Of a stretch of DNA of 64,000 nucleotides, positions 44,895 through 56,750 are shown piece after piece. The stretch is taken from contig CATKHK010000002.1 in NCBI GenBank assembly GCA_949751835.1, positions 806,001 through 870,000 on the forward strand, written 5' to 3'. A model generated the notes under the pieces. It made no database searches and was not told where the DNA came from. It saw only the letters and a list, made by a program, of their open reading frames with translations. Positions within the stretch are counted from its first letter, which is position 1. Each line of letters opens with the position of its first letter. A program made the position numbers and the translations under genes. Source of the stretch: Blepharisma japonicum. Taxonomy: Eukaryota; Ciliophora; Heterotrichea; Heterotrichida; Blepharismidae.

Positions 44895-47800
44895 ATGTCA
44901 GAGCTTGAAATCCCATTACTAATTCCTCAGGCCAGCTCAAAATCAGTAGGAAACGCAATAGAAACTGAAGGTCTACAACAAATAACCATGCCAGAAGCTA
45001 CTGAACAAATCCAAAACATGATATCAGAAAAACTGTCAAAAATTCACACATTATTAGACGACCCTCGAGAAATTAAGGTAACCGCTGATGAAAAATCACT
45101 AGTCATCCTATCAGAAAAGGTTTTAATCGTAATAGATAGAATCACAGGAGAGCGAAAAAGCAAATCCTTACAAATAGAAAACCCACAGCATTTAGAATTA
45201 ATAAAAAGTCGGAATCTTGCTGTTATTAGTGATAAATCGAGCTCGAAAATTTATATTTACCAATTATGAAATTTCGAACAAATAAAAATCCTTGACTGCC
45301 ACAAATCCAATGTTTCTGGTATCTTTATAACCCCCAATGATAAATATCTCTTTTCCTTAATCGAAGACAATGAAATAATCAGGTGAAATCTCAATAAATT
45401 CGGAAAATTTGATGATTTTGCAAGCGAGCACTATGAAAACGTGACCAGTTCTTTTGACAGCAGCTTAATAGCATTTACCTATAAAAATAAATTAGCAGTT
45501 TATTCCATAGAAGCCATTTCAATGCAAAATGAAAAAGAATTCGATGGAATTATAACACAAATAAAGTTCGCAGCGTCAAATGATATGATAGTTGTAGCTA
45601 TTAAACAATATTTAAGGCTAATAAATACAAAGACGCTGGAATTTGTACAAGGGATTTTTCCTGAAACTAATGTCACTTGTATAAGTACGTATCCGCATGA
45701 TGATATTATAATTGCAGGGCATAAAACTGGGGAAATCTCGCTGTTGGACTATAGGAATAACCGTCCTGCTATAAAAATGGCTGTATGTAATGCAGCAATA
45801 TCAAAAATATTTTTAAGTAATAATGGACAAGAAATCTTTACAATGCAAAATGACGATAAAAGAAAATTAACTTTTACCCAATTCCCTCAGTTAGACCTCT
45901 GGAAGAAGTTTGAAAAGAGAAAAGTCTTCGGGTTTACCCCAGAAGGGAAACTTATTTTTAAATTTAAAGACCAACTTTTTACATCAGATATTTCATTTGA
46001 CCGTATTGAAGAAGTTTACAGCGCAGAAGGGATAAGTAATGTCTTATTTACAAGATATGGAAAAATTATTGTTTCCTGTTTTTTCCAAATTCATGTAATT
46101 TATAATGGAGAAGCCAAGTATATGGACGACAAAGATATGGAAGAGCCAATTTGTATGAAAATAAACCAAGAAGGCTCACTACTTTTTACAGGAGGAAAAC
46201 AAAAAATCAAAGTATGAGATCTAGAACGAATGGTGCTAGAAAAAGATTGAAAAGGCCACGAGGAACAAGTCTCGTGCTTGGTCTTAGCTCAAGATGATCA
46301 AAAATTAATATCAGGAAGCCATGATAACACTATAAAAATATGGGATCACAAGTATCATGTACAAACTGGACTATTAAAAGGTCACACAAGCTGTATTAAT
46401 GATTTAAAGCTGGCAGAAGAGAAAAATTTGTTAATATCTTCAAGCTCTGATAAGACAATCAGGGTATGAAATTGGGCTCTTGAAACCTTGATTTGTACGC
46501 TAAATGCGACAGCTGATGTGGTAGGAATTCATGTAATTAAAAACTGCAAATTTTTGATGTCGGCAAGTGCTGATGGGAGAATTTCGTTTTGAAGCATGAA
46601 AAGCTATACTTTGGTTTTTTATAATCAAGTGCAAGATCGAGTAAAGAAGTTTTATGTGTCAGATGATGATAGGTATATGACTTATTATTTAGGAAATGAG
46701 GATAGCTTTTTAATAGGGAACCCTCTAGTGTCTGAAAATGTGACTGTTTCTGGGCCTTATCATGATTATTATGAGTATCTTTTATATCTCAAAAAAATCA
46801 TGGCTCTAAAAGACATCCCCGAGCACAGCCCGATGATGGATCAGTGGGTAATTTTGCCTCATTTATTAACAGCTCCTCATTTTTACGCATTAGTAAACTT
46901 GCATTCTTATCTAAAACGGTCCTTAGAATCAGAGTTCAAAGTTGTAGAATCTTCGTTTGGGGAGACCTCTTTATCTATAGCCTTATCTAATAAACATAGA
47001 GAATGCAGAAACGTGATAATAAAAGCAATGATTAAAAACTACAAAGGCAACCCTTTTTCCTTATCAAGCTTAACCAAAGAATGCTTTATTGACCTAAACA
47101 ACGAAGGTTTTAGGTTTTTAGTCAAGCTTTATGACCTAATTTATAGAAGATGCAATGGTTTTAACCTACCTAAAGAATGCTCTTCCAAAATAGTCACCCC
47201 TATTTTTTACCATTCCAATGAAATTGTTCCATATCTCAACAATTTCCTTATAGATCCTAATGAAAAAGGGTCAGAAAAACAGATCTTTTTTATGCATTGT
47301 ATAGTCCCATTTAATACACAGACTGGGTCACAGGAGAGTATAGATTTTTTAAAAAGTGTGATTGAGTCGCCTAATTCTGATATTTTTAGGACGAAATTTG
47401 TACAAGCACTTTTAAATGATAAATGGAAAATGGTGAAATTTTATTGCTACTCACAAGGGCTGCTATATTTGTTATATTTGATATCTTTAATGTTTTATAT
47501 TGAATTTTTTATAGGAAATGGAGGGTTTTTAGCTGTAACCTTTGTATTGAGCATTTTTTTGTCATTCTATGAAATCTATCAAGCAGTCACAGAGCCAATG
47601 GACTATATTGAAGACTTATGAAATTACATTGACGCTTCAAGAGCTCTTCTTATAATTGCCTATGCGATTATGATTTGGGCAGATGCGGACTATGATAGCT
47701 CTTCAACAGTCTTATTATTAGGCTCATTTTTATCATTTTTAAGAGGAATCACCTATTTCAGGCTGTTTACTCCTACAAGATATATGATTACTTTGCTAAA

Positions 47801-48425
47801 AGAAGTGTTCAAAGATATGCTTTCTTTTCTGGTTCTTCTTTATTACTCCACACTTTCTTTTGCTTTTATTTTTAAAATTATTGATTCCTCGAATCTTGAT
47901 GGAAGCTTAACTGGATATATTGCACAATCTTATTTACTTGATTTAGGCAACTATGACACTAATACATTTGGGGTTGCCGAATCTGTAATTTTCTTTATTG
48001 CCACTATGATAAATCCAATTATAATGATGAACCTTCTCATTTCCATCATAGGTGATACCCATGATAGAGTCCAAGAAGGCTTAGAAGTTGCTGATAATAA
48101 AGAGCTTGCTGAAATGATTCTTGAGATGGAAACACTTTTATTCTGGAACAGAAATGTCAAAACTAATATTTATTTGCAAACTTGTATGGAAGATGTAATA
48201 GTAGAAGGACAAAATTGGTATGGAAAAGTGAGAGAAATTAAATTGGTTTTAAAACAAATTAAAGATGCACAGTCTAAAGGGTATGAACAAATTTCAGAGG
48301 ACTCGAAATCAGTTAAAGATAGGATTTCTGAGTCAGAGAAGATGCTGATTCAGGAAAATAAGCAGTTACAGCAGCAGATGGATGAGATGAAAAGAGAAAT
48401 AATCAATTTAATTAAAAATAGATAA
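44895..48425 (+). CDS. divergent WD40-propeller/TRP-like channel fusion, copy 4 (1176 aa)
   Basis: One frame with TGA as Trp, from MSELEIPLLIPQASSKS to TAA. Same plan as the tandem trio but with low identity: fewer clear WD40 blades (best at 46240-46590, with GHEEQVSCLVLAQDD, then SGSHDNTIKIWD and GHTSCINDLKLAEE), a linker with FYALVNLHSYLKRSLESEF, and then six spans. S4 has LRGITYFRLFTPTRYMI, close to other TRP channels, and S6 reads NPIIMMNLLISIIGDTHDRV. The tail is a classical coiled coil (KQLQQQMDEMKREIINLIK) and lacks the low-complexity Ser/Glu run. It probably reflects an older duplication than copies 1-3. Confidence 0.93.
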
Positions 48426-48493
48426 TAAAGCTGGAAATTATGATAGATTTGCTTAATGAGTATAATTAACTGATTAAATTATTAAAGAAAGTG

Positions 48494-49757
48494 CTACTGC
48501 TGACTTAAATCAGTAACATTGAGGCAGTCCTGGATTTGTAGAGCTTGTGATGCAATATACTCAAATTCCTGACACTCCGCGCATGCAAAGTTTCTCATCA
48601 TCGTTTCATATCGACTGGCTTTTTGCTGCTTAAACCTTGGTATTTCTCTTCTTATTAGCAACAAGCTTATAATTTTATTTATCATTGCAATGCTTTGTAG
48701 TTCTTTTTCTAAATATTGATTATTAGTCTCAGCGTTTTTAATATGATCTTCTTTTTTCTTTATTGAAAATATTTGAGAAATAGATTTCCTCCCTGTATGC
48801 ATTTTTTGTAATTTTTGTTTTTCTGAGTCAAAAGTCCCTTCTGCTTTGTCCAGGATTCTTTTGAATTCAGATTTCTTTTGAATTGCTTCTATAATAGCTT
48901 GCTGATCCAGAATTTCAGCTCTTACCCAGTCTAATAATATATAAAATGGATTGGTATATGTATCTCTAATTTCCACAATTACTTCTCTTCCTCCAAACCC
49001 TTTTGCATACAATTTATTTACATTTTTTATACCTTGGATCAGCCCTGATAATTCTTTGTCATATATCCCAAAATAATCCACACTGATTTTACATGAATTT
49101 TCGAATTTTTGCAAAATTTCGAGCCCATCCTGCAAAGTGGTTAATAATTTTTCCAAATTTCTTTCATCTTCATCAGTGATTTTTTGAGCTAAAAACTCCC
49201 TAAAAATTGCTTGATAATTTTCAGAAATTTCGTTATAGTCATATTTTTTACAGTCCCCAGCCAATTTTTTGTAATCTGATCCTCCTCTGATAAATGTTTG
49301 GAATTCTTCTGATTTATATAAATAAGGCAGGGAAATAATTTTGCATATAAATAAATCAAGCAATTTTCTTCTCTGCTCAATAAAACCCGGTAAAAAATTT
49401 CCCTGAATAGAAAATTACAGAAGCTTGCTTTCCTGGTAATTGAGGGATATAGCATCCAGGCCAATTTCTGACTAATAATTGCCGAAGAGCTCGAAATTCT
49501 TTATAACGTCTTGGGATTTCAAAAACGCCTGCTGAGTCGCTTCCTTTCACAGTATATATGACGTGCTTTTTAAAAGTGCCTTCTTTAATAATTGGATTGC
49601 AAACAGATGCAACGGCATGAAGATCTCGATACTGCTGAATTCTAGATAAATCTGCCTCTGTGTTTTCTTCAGCTGGTGAGTATAAAAGATTTTCTTTAAT
49701 CAGGCTATCTTTTGATTCTTCGTAATTGCCTTTAAAATCAGAAAGTGGATTTTCCAT
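48494..49757 (-). CDS. PX-BAR sorting nexin (SNX1/2/5-like)
   Basis: A 16-nt intron at 49403-49418 (GTAATTTTCTATTCAG) separates two pieces; joined they give 415 aa and rebuild the end of the PX domain as PGKQASGNFLPGFIEQRR. The PX core is seen around residues 60-170 (YTVKGSDSAGVFEIPRRYKE, then PQLPG). The remaining 230 residues are all helical, with EFEYIASQALQIQ at the end, as in BAR domains. PX-BAR proteins bind phosphoinositides, bend endosomal membranes and work with retromer in recycling. The pairing with a membrane-trafficking protease next door is probably chance. Confidence 0.9.
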
Positions 49758-49786
49758 AATAAATTCACCAATTATTAAAAATTACA

Positions 49787-50779
49787 TTAATTTGCTAATG
49801 CTAGACCAATTCGCATTTTTTTGAAATCAAAAACTGTGTAAACTTTTCGTAAAAAGGTGTCTCCAAGAACTATCAAAGGACCTTTGGGAGCTGGGACATC
49901 CAGTGGCATTAATGCAAGCGAGCATCTATGATGGTTAAAAGTGACATAATCATATTTTTCAAATGTGTACAGCTCATTACCAATCTGAAAAGATATTTTT
50001 GGAAGTAAATCTATATTAGAGCAGTCATGCTTTATATGCAATAAAATTGATAAGTCTTCAATTAACTCAGAAGGAGCTGCAATAACAGAAGTACCAGTGT
50101 CCAGCACAGCTGGACAATTCCCTCTTTGTGTAATTAAACTTTGACAAATCCCTATTGGCATACCATTGATTTTTATATCTTGCAAAGAAATTTGCCAATA
50201 CTCTTTACTTGTCACTGGATAATAAGTGATATTTCCTTGGAATTTTTTATTATTTACTGACCCAATTAGGAGTTCTCCATTATCCCCGTCATCTTTTCCA
50301 AGAGAAATTGATAAAATATTTTCTGAAAAAATTCCTTTATCCTTAATTATTTTCAAAATATTTGGCCATTCAGAATTCTGAGGAATACCCAGCCCCACAA
50401 TTCCAGCAAATGGCAAATATTCAAAAATATTCCCTATTTCGGAGTTTACAAGGCCAATATTAAGATTCTCTATCAACAGGTCTCCAATTTCAATATTTTC
50501 TTTTATCAAATCTCCTTGGATTATCCCGCTGCCATACTCGACTTCAAAGCTCATATTCAGCTCTTTTATTGTGTCGGATTTATCAGGGTCATATGTTTTA
50601 TGCTTTTTGCATCCTCTTGATGTGCAATATTTTGAGGCAACCCAGAGATGGCTTGATCCTGTGTCAAACATAACTTTTATTGTTTGGCCTCCTACTTTGA
50701 TTTCTCCATAATGTTGCAAGTTTTCATAGTTATAAAGAGGAATTCCGATACAAGCTTGTATGAGTAATAAAATTATCAT
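49787..50779 (-). CDS. pepsin/cathepsin D-like aspartic protease without an evident propeptide
   Basis: 330 aa with a signal peptide (MIILLLIQACIG). Both catalytic motifs are present: MFDTGSSHLWVASKYC and VLDTGTSVIAAP. The flap Tyr is in EVEYGSGIIQGDL. It also has GIVGLG and LGDTFLRKVYTVFDF, as in cathepsin D. Only about 15 residues separate the signal peptide from the first beta-strand (GEIKVGGQ), so the usual 40-50 residue propeptide is missing or sits in an unseen upstream exon. Family members act in lysosomes and food vacuoles. Confidence 0.94.
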   Translation of the reverse strand: MIILLLIQACIGIPLYNYENLQHYGEIKVGGQTIKVMFDTGSSHLWVASKYCTSRGCKKHKTYDPDKSDTIKELNMSFEVEYGSGIIQGDLIKENIEIGDLLIENLNIGLVNSEIGNIFEYLPFAGIVGLGIPQNSEWPNILKIIKDKGIFSENILSISLGKDDGDNGELLIGSVNNKKFQGNITYYPVTSKEYWQISLQDIKINGMPIGICQSLITQRGNCPAVLDTGTSVIAAPSELIEDLSILLHIKHDCSNIDLLPKISFQIGNELYTFEKYDYVTFNHHRCSLALMPLDVPAPKGPLIVLGDTFLRKVYTVFDFKKMRIGLALAN

Positions 50780-50998
50780 TAAGCTCCAAAAATTAATTTC
50801 TTTCCATTAGTCATTACAAATTTCCTATAACTTAAAATCCCATAAAGCGTCTCTTTAAACAGGGATAGAAAATCCAATAAAAACTCTTAATTCTAGCCAA
50901 TAAAAATTTGCTTAATCCCAGTCATTTGAAAAAGAAATTGGCTCACTTAAACTTTTAAATCTATATGCATTTATTATTATTATCATAAACCTTGGCTC

Positions 50999-51466
50999 TT
51001 ATCCAATATTGGCTTCAGGAGGGTGATACTTCTTGATATGGTTTTTCATCATGTATTTGTTATAAACCATCATCCCGCATTTAGTGCATCTTACTCTTGT
51101 AGACTTGTCATGCACTTGCTTTATATGGAAATTTAAAGCATTTTGATGCTTAAATGCTCGGCCACACTGGGTGCATAGCGACGTTTTTTCAAAATGAGTG
51201 TGAGCTTTCCCTATATGCTGATGCAGTCCCCGCTTGCCTTGGAAACTCATAGAGCAACAAGTATAAGCCAAATCGTCAGGATTTTCAAAGTTTTCTTCAG
51301 GCAGAGATGGGATTTCTTGCCCCTGAGAAGAATCCAGCAGATTGCTGAGGTACATCATATTTAGGCAAATGTACTGGAGCATCGCTGTGATATTCTCATT
51401 TAACTCTGGAAAACAAGTTTGGCTATCATTTTGATGGGTTGGAGAGCTTGTAAAATTTGAGTCCAT
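50999..51466 (-). CDS. C2H2 zinc-finger protein, 155 aa
   Basis: Three fingers in the C-terminal half. The second (LCTQCGRAFKHQNALNFHIK, then QVH) and third (RCTKCGMMVYNKYMMKNHIK, then KYH) are standard. The first (TCCSMSFQGKRGLHQHIG, then KAH) has adjacent Cys instead of C-x2-C, so it may not bind zinc. The N-terminal 60 residues are Ser/Glu/Asn-rich with hydrophobic patches. Probably a DNA-binding regulator. Confidence 0.84.
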   Translation of the reverse strand: MDSNFTSSPTHQNDSQTCFPELNENITAMLQYICLNMMYLSNLLDSSQGQEIPSLPEENFENPDDLAYTCCSMSFQGKRGLHQHIGKAHTHFEKTSLCTQCGRAFKHQNALNFHIKQVHDKSTRVRCTKCGMMVYNKYMMKNHIKKYHPPEANIG

Positions 51467-52475
51467 GATTGTCTATTTATAATTATGAGATTTCAGACTG
51501 AAAGAAGTTTTTGTTACTCAAGATGGCAGTAAAGATAAATTTATGTTGGCAGAAAGTCAAAAACAGGCTTTAGGGTTAAAAGAAAGAACTTGGAATAAGG
51601 TTTGGGGATTCTGAGAGAAAAAATGCAAATTTTTGGTATAAGAATTAAATATAAGTAGGCTATTGGAATTTTATTTATAAGAATTATAGCTGTGAAATTG
51701 ATTTTGGGAGGTTTTAAAAGTTTTTTTTAAAATTCTTAAAATCAATATGGAATTTTTAAGGTTATTAGATCTCCAGGTCTCTGTTTAAAATGAATCATGA
51801 GATTTTATTCCTGAATGATTTAGCTTATGCTAGACTAAGGGAACAAATAGATTAAATTCTTAATGATCTAATATTACTGGTTTACTTTATGTGCAATAAA
51901 CCTTTATTTTTTATTCATATAAAGAATGGCCAAGAAAATCCCCAGCTAAATTAATCAATAAATTATTTAAAACGAACTAAGAATAAATATGGAATAGAAT
52001 GATTAAAATTTAAAAATTATAACTGATATACCATCGATTTGAAAATTGAGTTTGCATATGCATTTTCGATTATTATTAAACTGCTTGATAAAATCTATTA
52101 AAATTAATTATACTTAAAAAATAATTAGATAATTTGCACTAATTTAAACCGATATAATATTTCTATAATGGCAGATTTAGAATTAAGTCAATCCAGAGAA
52201 ATATTTATTTCATTTGGCTCCAAAATTTTAATTAAGCTAAAATTAAATAGCATAAATCTTTTTGAGTCGATTTGATAATATAAAATATTTCCAATTTTCA
52301 TTGAATACTTAGATTACTATTACGAAAATAAAAAGGCTTCTAAATCTTTATAGAAATCATAAATTTTATCCCAATAAGACCCTTTATAGCTTGCCTTACT
52401 TCTATAATAAAAAGAAGCCATATTTACTAAAGATATTTTATATAAATTTTATATAAATCCATCATAATTTCAGTT
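51467..52475. other. long intergenic stretch
   Basis: About 1 kb of AT-rich DNA, unusually long for this window. A purine-rich patch follows the C2H2 gene start (51500-51625). Tiny ATG frames at 51790 and at 52168-52278 (MADLELSQSREIFISF) look protein-like but are too short to support. No RNA gene was found. Confidence 0.5.
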
Positions 52476-53906
52476 ATGGCTACACAATATATCCAAGGTC
52501 TGATTTCAGATGCAAATTTTTCACAAGAAATTCTTGATTCAGTAAAAGGCTCCATGGATAGTTTTTTTGGCAATTTTTCAGAGCAAATAAATTCAAATCC
52601 GAAATTATTAAATCATGTCAGACAACGATTCAAAGCCAAGCAACCAAAAATTCCAGCCGAAGAAACGCCTCCAAAGCCAAAGCCTGTAATGGATAAAGTA
52701 ACAAGGGATTTACAGCTGATAGAGCACCATGTAAAAACTGATCTTAATAAAGAATTTACGAAGAAGCTGAAAGAAGAAAGACTTGAGCGTGAGCGCCGAC
52801 ACAAGGAAAGAGACGAAAAATACACTAAAAAACTTTTAGAAGAAATTGAAGAAAAACAAAAAGAACGAGAAGAATTCCAAAAGCTCCAAGAAATGGAAAA
52901 ACAAAGAAAAATCGAAGAACTCAAGCTTAAAGCTGAAGAAAGAAAAAAAGACTTGGAAAGTAGAAAAGAAATCGGGATTAAAGAATATAAAAAAGTAACA
53001 AGCAGCAAGCCTTTGTTTAAACAAATGGAAGATAAATTTAATCAGCAAGTCCTCATGCCAGAGCTTGAAAAGAAAAAAGCTGAGCTTGCAAAAAAAAGAA
53101 TGCTTTTTCAGCCAATAAACCCACAAGAAATATATGAGCACTCTAAAAAAATCAACGAAATTCGTAGAGAGCAAGAACAACGCCGCCAAAAAGAAATTAT
53201 CCAGCGCTCTTTAGAAGAGCAAGTAAATTATTTTTCCCCAAATTTACAGTCACATTTTACAGCAGCAGTCATTGAAGAAGACAGAAAAAAGCGAGAAGAA
53301 GCTGAAAAATCTAAAGGAGATTTAATAAACAGAAAATTAAAAATGATGCAATACGCAGAACTTGTCAAAGAAATGTTTCAGCCTACTGTTGATAAAGCTA
53401 AACAAGTGGAAATTGAAGAGAGGATTGAAAAACGAAAAAAACAGCGAAAAATCATAAATAAAACAAGTGTAAAAAGCTTTTCAGGGAAAGAGTCGGAAGC
53501 CGAAAACCAAGAAACTGTCTCTGAAGGAGTTTTAGCTAAGCCTAAAAAATGAAAAAAAAATCCTTTAAAGCCACCTGAAAAACCATCCTTGAAAAAAGAA
53601 TTCGTGAAAATTGATTATTTGGCAGAAATGAGAAAAAATCAAGAAAATCAGGAAAAAGCTGCAGAAAAGCCTGTTGATTGGCAGCGGGAGCTGGAAGATG
53701 GAAATTTATCTATAGAAGAAAAAGCTAATAGGATCAGACATAAGGCAGAGTTAATAGACAAAAAGGCGAGGATTCAAGAGTTTAATATAGGTAAACTGAA
53801 CCCTCAAAACCAGCAAGGCCTGAAAGCTACAGAGCAGGTAAATGATATGATTATTGAATCAATTAAAGCGAAGCTTGCTTTGCTTCAACAAGTAACTGGT
53901 AAATAA
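52476..53906 (+). CDS. long coiled-coil protein, 476 aa
   Basis: Two open frames joined by a TGA Trp at 53550. Residues 80-350 are almost entirely charged helix (ERERRHKERDEKYTKK, then KKLLEEIEEKQKEREE), a single long coiled coil. The C-terminal part has IDYLAEMRKNQENQEK and RIRHKAELIDKKARIQE, a pattern seen in protist basal-body and ciliary coiled-coil proteins; this is only a likeness. The end meets the convergent gene at 53929 with a gap of 22 bp. Confidence 0.82.
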
Positions 53907-53928
53907 TTTTTAAAATAAAATAAAGCGC

Positions 53929-55203
53929 TTAGCTTACAATACGAAATCCTGAGCTGCGTATTGGTCTTGCACCAGGAGTAGACATTCTGGAAGACACTGA
54001 AACTTTGTCAGAAACTGGCCTTGACACCTGAGAGTTTGGTCTGGAAACGTTTTTTTCGCTTGCTTGTCGGAATTCAGGGGAGGTTTTATTGAAAGAACTT
54101 AGCAAATTTTCAGTTTTCTGTCCATTTTCACTTTGTGCTTCACTCATAGTTCTCTGCCAAAGTGAAGCAGCAGGCTTAGTCAGCGGATCATACAATTTTT
54201 CTGAATCTTTTCCTTGAAAAGGTGCATTATTTATAATATTGTACCCTCTATACCTCGTCTCCATAAACCTCTCATGTCTAATTCTATTCAAAGTCTGCTC
54301 ATTAACTTTATCATCAAAAACGACATCTTTATCCTTGACTTCTTTTTCATAGTCATATCTTGCATTATATCTTTGTTTGGCCATTTTCTTTTTCATATCG
54401 ATTTCCTGCAATCTTTTTTCATCAACTACCCTCATATTAATAGGTTGATATAACGCCCCCTCGCTGTATTTTACCCCATTTGGCAATTTTTCTATTTGGT
54501 CTTTTCCATGGATTTTTTCTCTTTCTTCACGAATTTTCTGAAATTCATCTTCCTTATCTGGGTCAACATAGCTTACAGTTACAGGGTCATAGTCATGGGT
54601 TTTCCAAAATAATTCAGCAGCTTGCTGCTTATAAGCTTCTTTATCAATCATTGATTTTTCTTCATGATGCTGCAAATATCGGTTTGTGATGATGTCAAAA
54701 TCTCTATATTCAACTGCACAAATTTTATATGTCTGAGGTTTGACTTCAGGTCGTGGAGGACGCTGCTCTGGAGGCAAAAAATGATGGTCTGCAAAATCTA
54801 GGCAGGAAATTATATTGTAATCAGCCTTAGTGTTATTACCAAGCCTCCTGCGCTTATAGTCAGGCACTTTTTCTTCAGGGTAGCCTGGAAGTCCTTCTAA
54901 GCCTTTTAGCTTATTTTCTAGGTTTATGACGTCAAAAGTCTGCTCATAGCGTAGCGCTCTGTCTTTATTTTTTGCTAAAGTGTCGATAAAACGGTCTTGT
55001 TCGATTTCTTGGACTTTTTGTTCAACTTCAGGATTTGTATAGACTTGAAGGATAGGGTTATAACGACTTTCAAGGTCTCTTATGTCAGAATGCCGCACTC
55101 GAACTACAGGAGGAGGTTTAGTTCAAGGAAGGTTGGCTTTTTTATTAGAATAGTCTTGCATCATTTGTTTCCATTCTTCAGTTGCAGTTTGTTCCATTTG
55201 CAT
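53929..55203 (-). CDS. conserved-looking hypothetical protein, 424 aa, possibly ciliary
   Basis: Start at 55203 (MQMEQTATEEWKQMMQDY), one TGA Trp (NLPWTKPPP), TAA at 53929. The middle is charged and Tyr-rich (TNRYLQHHEEKSMIDKEAYK, then KTHDYDPVTVSYVD), of the kind found in axonemal proteins that lie along microtubules. The last 60 residues are Ser/Arg/Pro-rich and disordered. No named family is recognised. It faces the coiled-coil gene end to end. Confidence 0.8.
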
Positions 55204-55653
55204 TTTCGTTTATATGGTAATATAAAAAGTGGATTTATTTGAATATTTGGAATGAAAAGAAATGAGAAAGAAATTTAGGAAGATTTTTTTGGGAAATAAA
55301 CGAATTTTTTGAAAAAAATTAAGAAAATAGCTGGCTTAGCTGCAAATTTATAAAAATATATACAAATAATCATAAAGCGCCAAACAATTTTGAAAATTTT
55401 GAGAATTATTCTAATTTTATTTATGCTTTTGAATAAAAATGATAAGTTTTGTATTATAAAGGCTTGCTGCCTATGAAGATGATATTTTTTATACTTATAT
55501 GCAAAAGCGGTGAATATTTTCAAGCAAGGGCTTTTTCAGAATATTTTATAAGGGAGAAAAGGATTTCTGTTTAAAATCTAACACAAATATTTGACCTGAA
55601 AATTGATAACTTGATATCGTTGAATTGTGGCCTTATAATTGTTAGCCATAAAT
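55204..55653. other. AT-rich intergenic stretch
   Basis: Between divergent genes. A minus-strand open frame here is hydrophobic and Lys/Phe-rich and looks like chance in AT-rich DNA. Confidence 0.5.
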
Positions 55654-56604
55654 ATGCCAAAGCGTAAGCGATCAGACACAGAAGATTCCGGAAGAAGACG
55701 TCAGTTCTTAGGCAGGTAATGACTAAATAGAGTGGTAAATAGAAGCAAAGTCAAAAAGGTAGAACTTCTCTCTATTGGAAAGCTGCAGCTAAAACCAGGC
55801 TGGTTTAACGCAGGCTATATTTTCCCTAAAGGCTACTCAGCCAATCTATGCTATAAAGACATTATTAACACAGATCAAAAAGTCTCTTATAATTGTCAGA
55901 TCGTCGAAAACGGAGGAAAACCACTATTTAAGGTCACTTCTAGCAGCCTACAAGAGACCTTTTCTGGCAAGTCCCCGACAGCGTGTTGGAAACAAATTTT
56001 AGACCGAATCAATGAAACTCTTAAGTCCAAAAAAATGCCTATTGTCAAAACCCAAGTGGCTGGGCCAGAATATTTTGGCTTAAATGACCCTTTTATTGTG
56101 GATGCTATTGAAAAATTAGACGGGAATAAAAAATGCGAAGTTTATTGAAAAGAAAAAGAAAAAATTTTAAAAGCGAGAGAAGAATATGAGATGGAAGGGA
56201 AAAATTCAGAGAAAAAACCAAGGAAAAAGAAAAAAATTGAAGATGAAGAGCTAGATTTGAGCAACGAGATGACATTTAGAGAATCTTATGGAGGGACTTG
56301 GTCAGCTATTACAAGGGATGAAAGGCATAAAAAGAGGCTAACCAATATGGGGAGAGAGCCTATTATAGAAAATGATGATAATCCTATACCAGATTATGAA
56401 GATCCGATTACGTTGCAGCCTATTGTGGTGCCTGCTCTATCACCTTATGGCCATGTTGCTGGATATTACTCATGGACTCAATCGCTTAGAGAAACAAATG
56501 GACTTTGCCCATTTACAAAATTGCCACTAACAATTGAAAGAATTATCAAACTGAACAAGAGAAATTTCCATCTTTATAAGGACTATGTGGATCTTAATAA
56601 TTAG
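55654..56604 (+). CDS. FYRN/FYRC-domain protein with a U-box-like C-terminus, 311 aa
   Basis: A 15-nt intron at 55716-55730 (GTAATGACTAAATAG) joins a short basic first exon (MPKRKRSDTEDSGRRR, a likely nuclear signal) to the body. Residues 33-105 fit FYRN (IGKLQLKPGWFNAGYIFPKG, then SPTACWKQILDRIN) and about 125-150 fit FYRC (GPEYFGLNDPFIVDAIEKL). FYR domains occur in MLL/Trithorax-type chromatin regulators. After a Lys-rich linker the last 80 residues (DPITLQPIVVPALSPYGHV, then LCPFTKLPLTIERIIKLN) resemble a U-box E3 fold. The fusion of the two is unusual. One TGA Trp (VYWKEKEK). Confidence 0.86.
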
Positions 56605-56750
56605 TTCATTGGTTATAACACTATTATAATTTTCTTTAAAAATGATTCCAAAAATTATTTCTAGCTTGGAATTAATTTTCGTCATTTATTTATTGACATT
56701 AAAATTCATATTTCATTATTCTTTTAGTTCCTCACAATTTTATTTTCAAC

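Noticed and set aside
26261-48425. Channel genes as pseudogenes full of stop codons
   Set aside because: All internal stops are TGA, fall at conserved Trp sites and alternate with TGG between copies.
52168-52278. A 36-codon ATG frame in the long spacer
   Set aside because: Too short to separate from chance in AT-rich DNA with only two stop codons.
55275-55523. A minus-strand Lys/Phe-rich frame
   Set aside because: Composition is that expected from AT-rich spacer, and no domain is seen.
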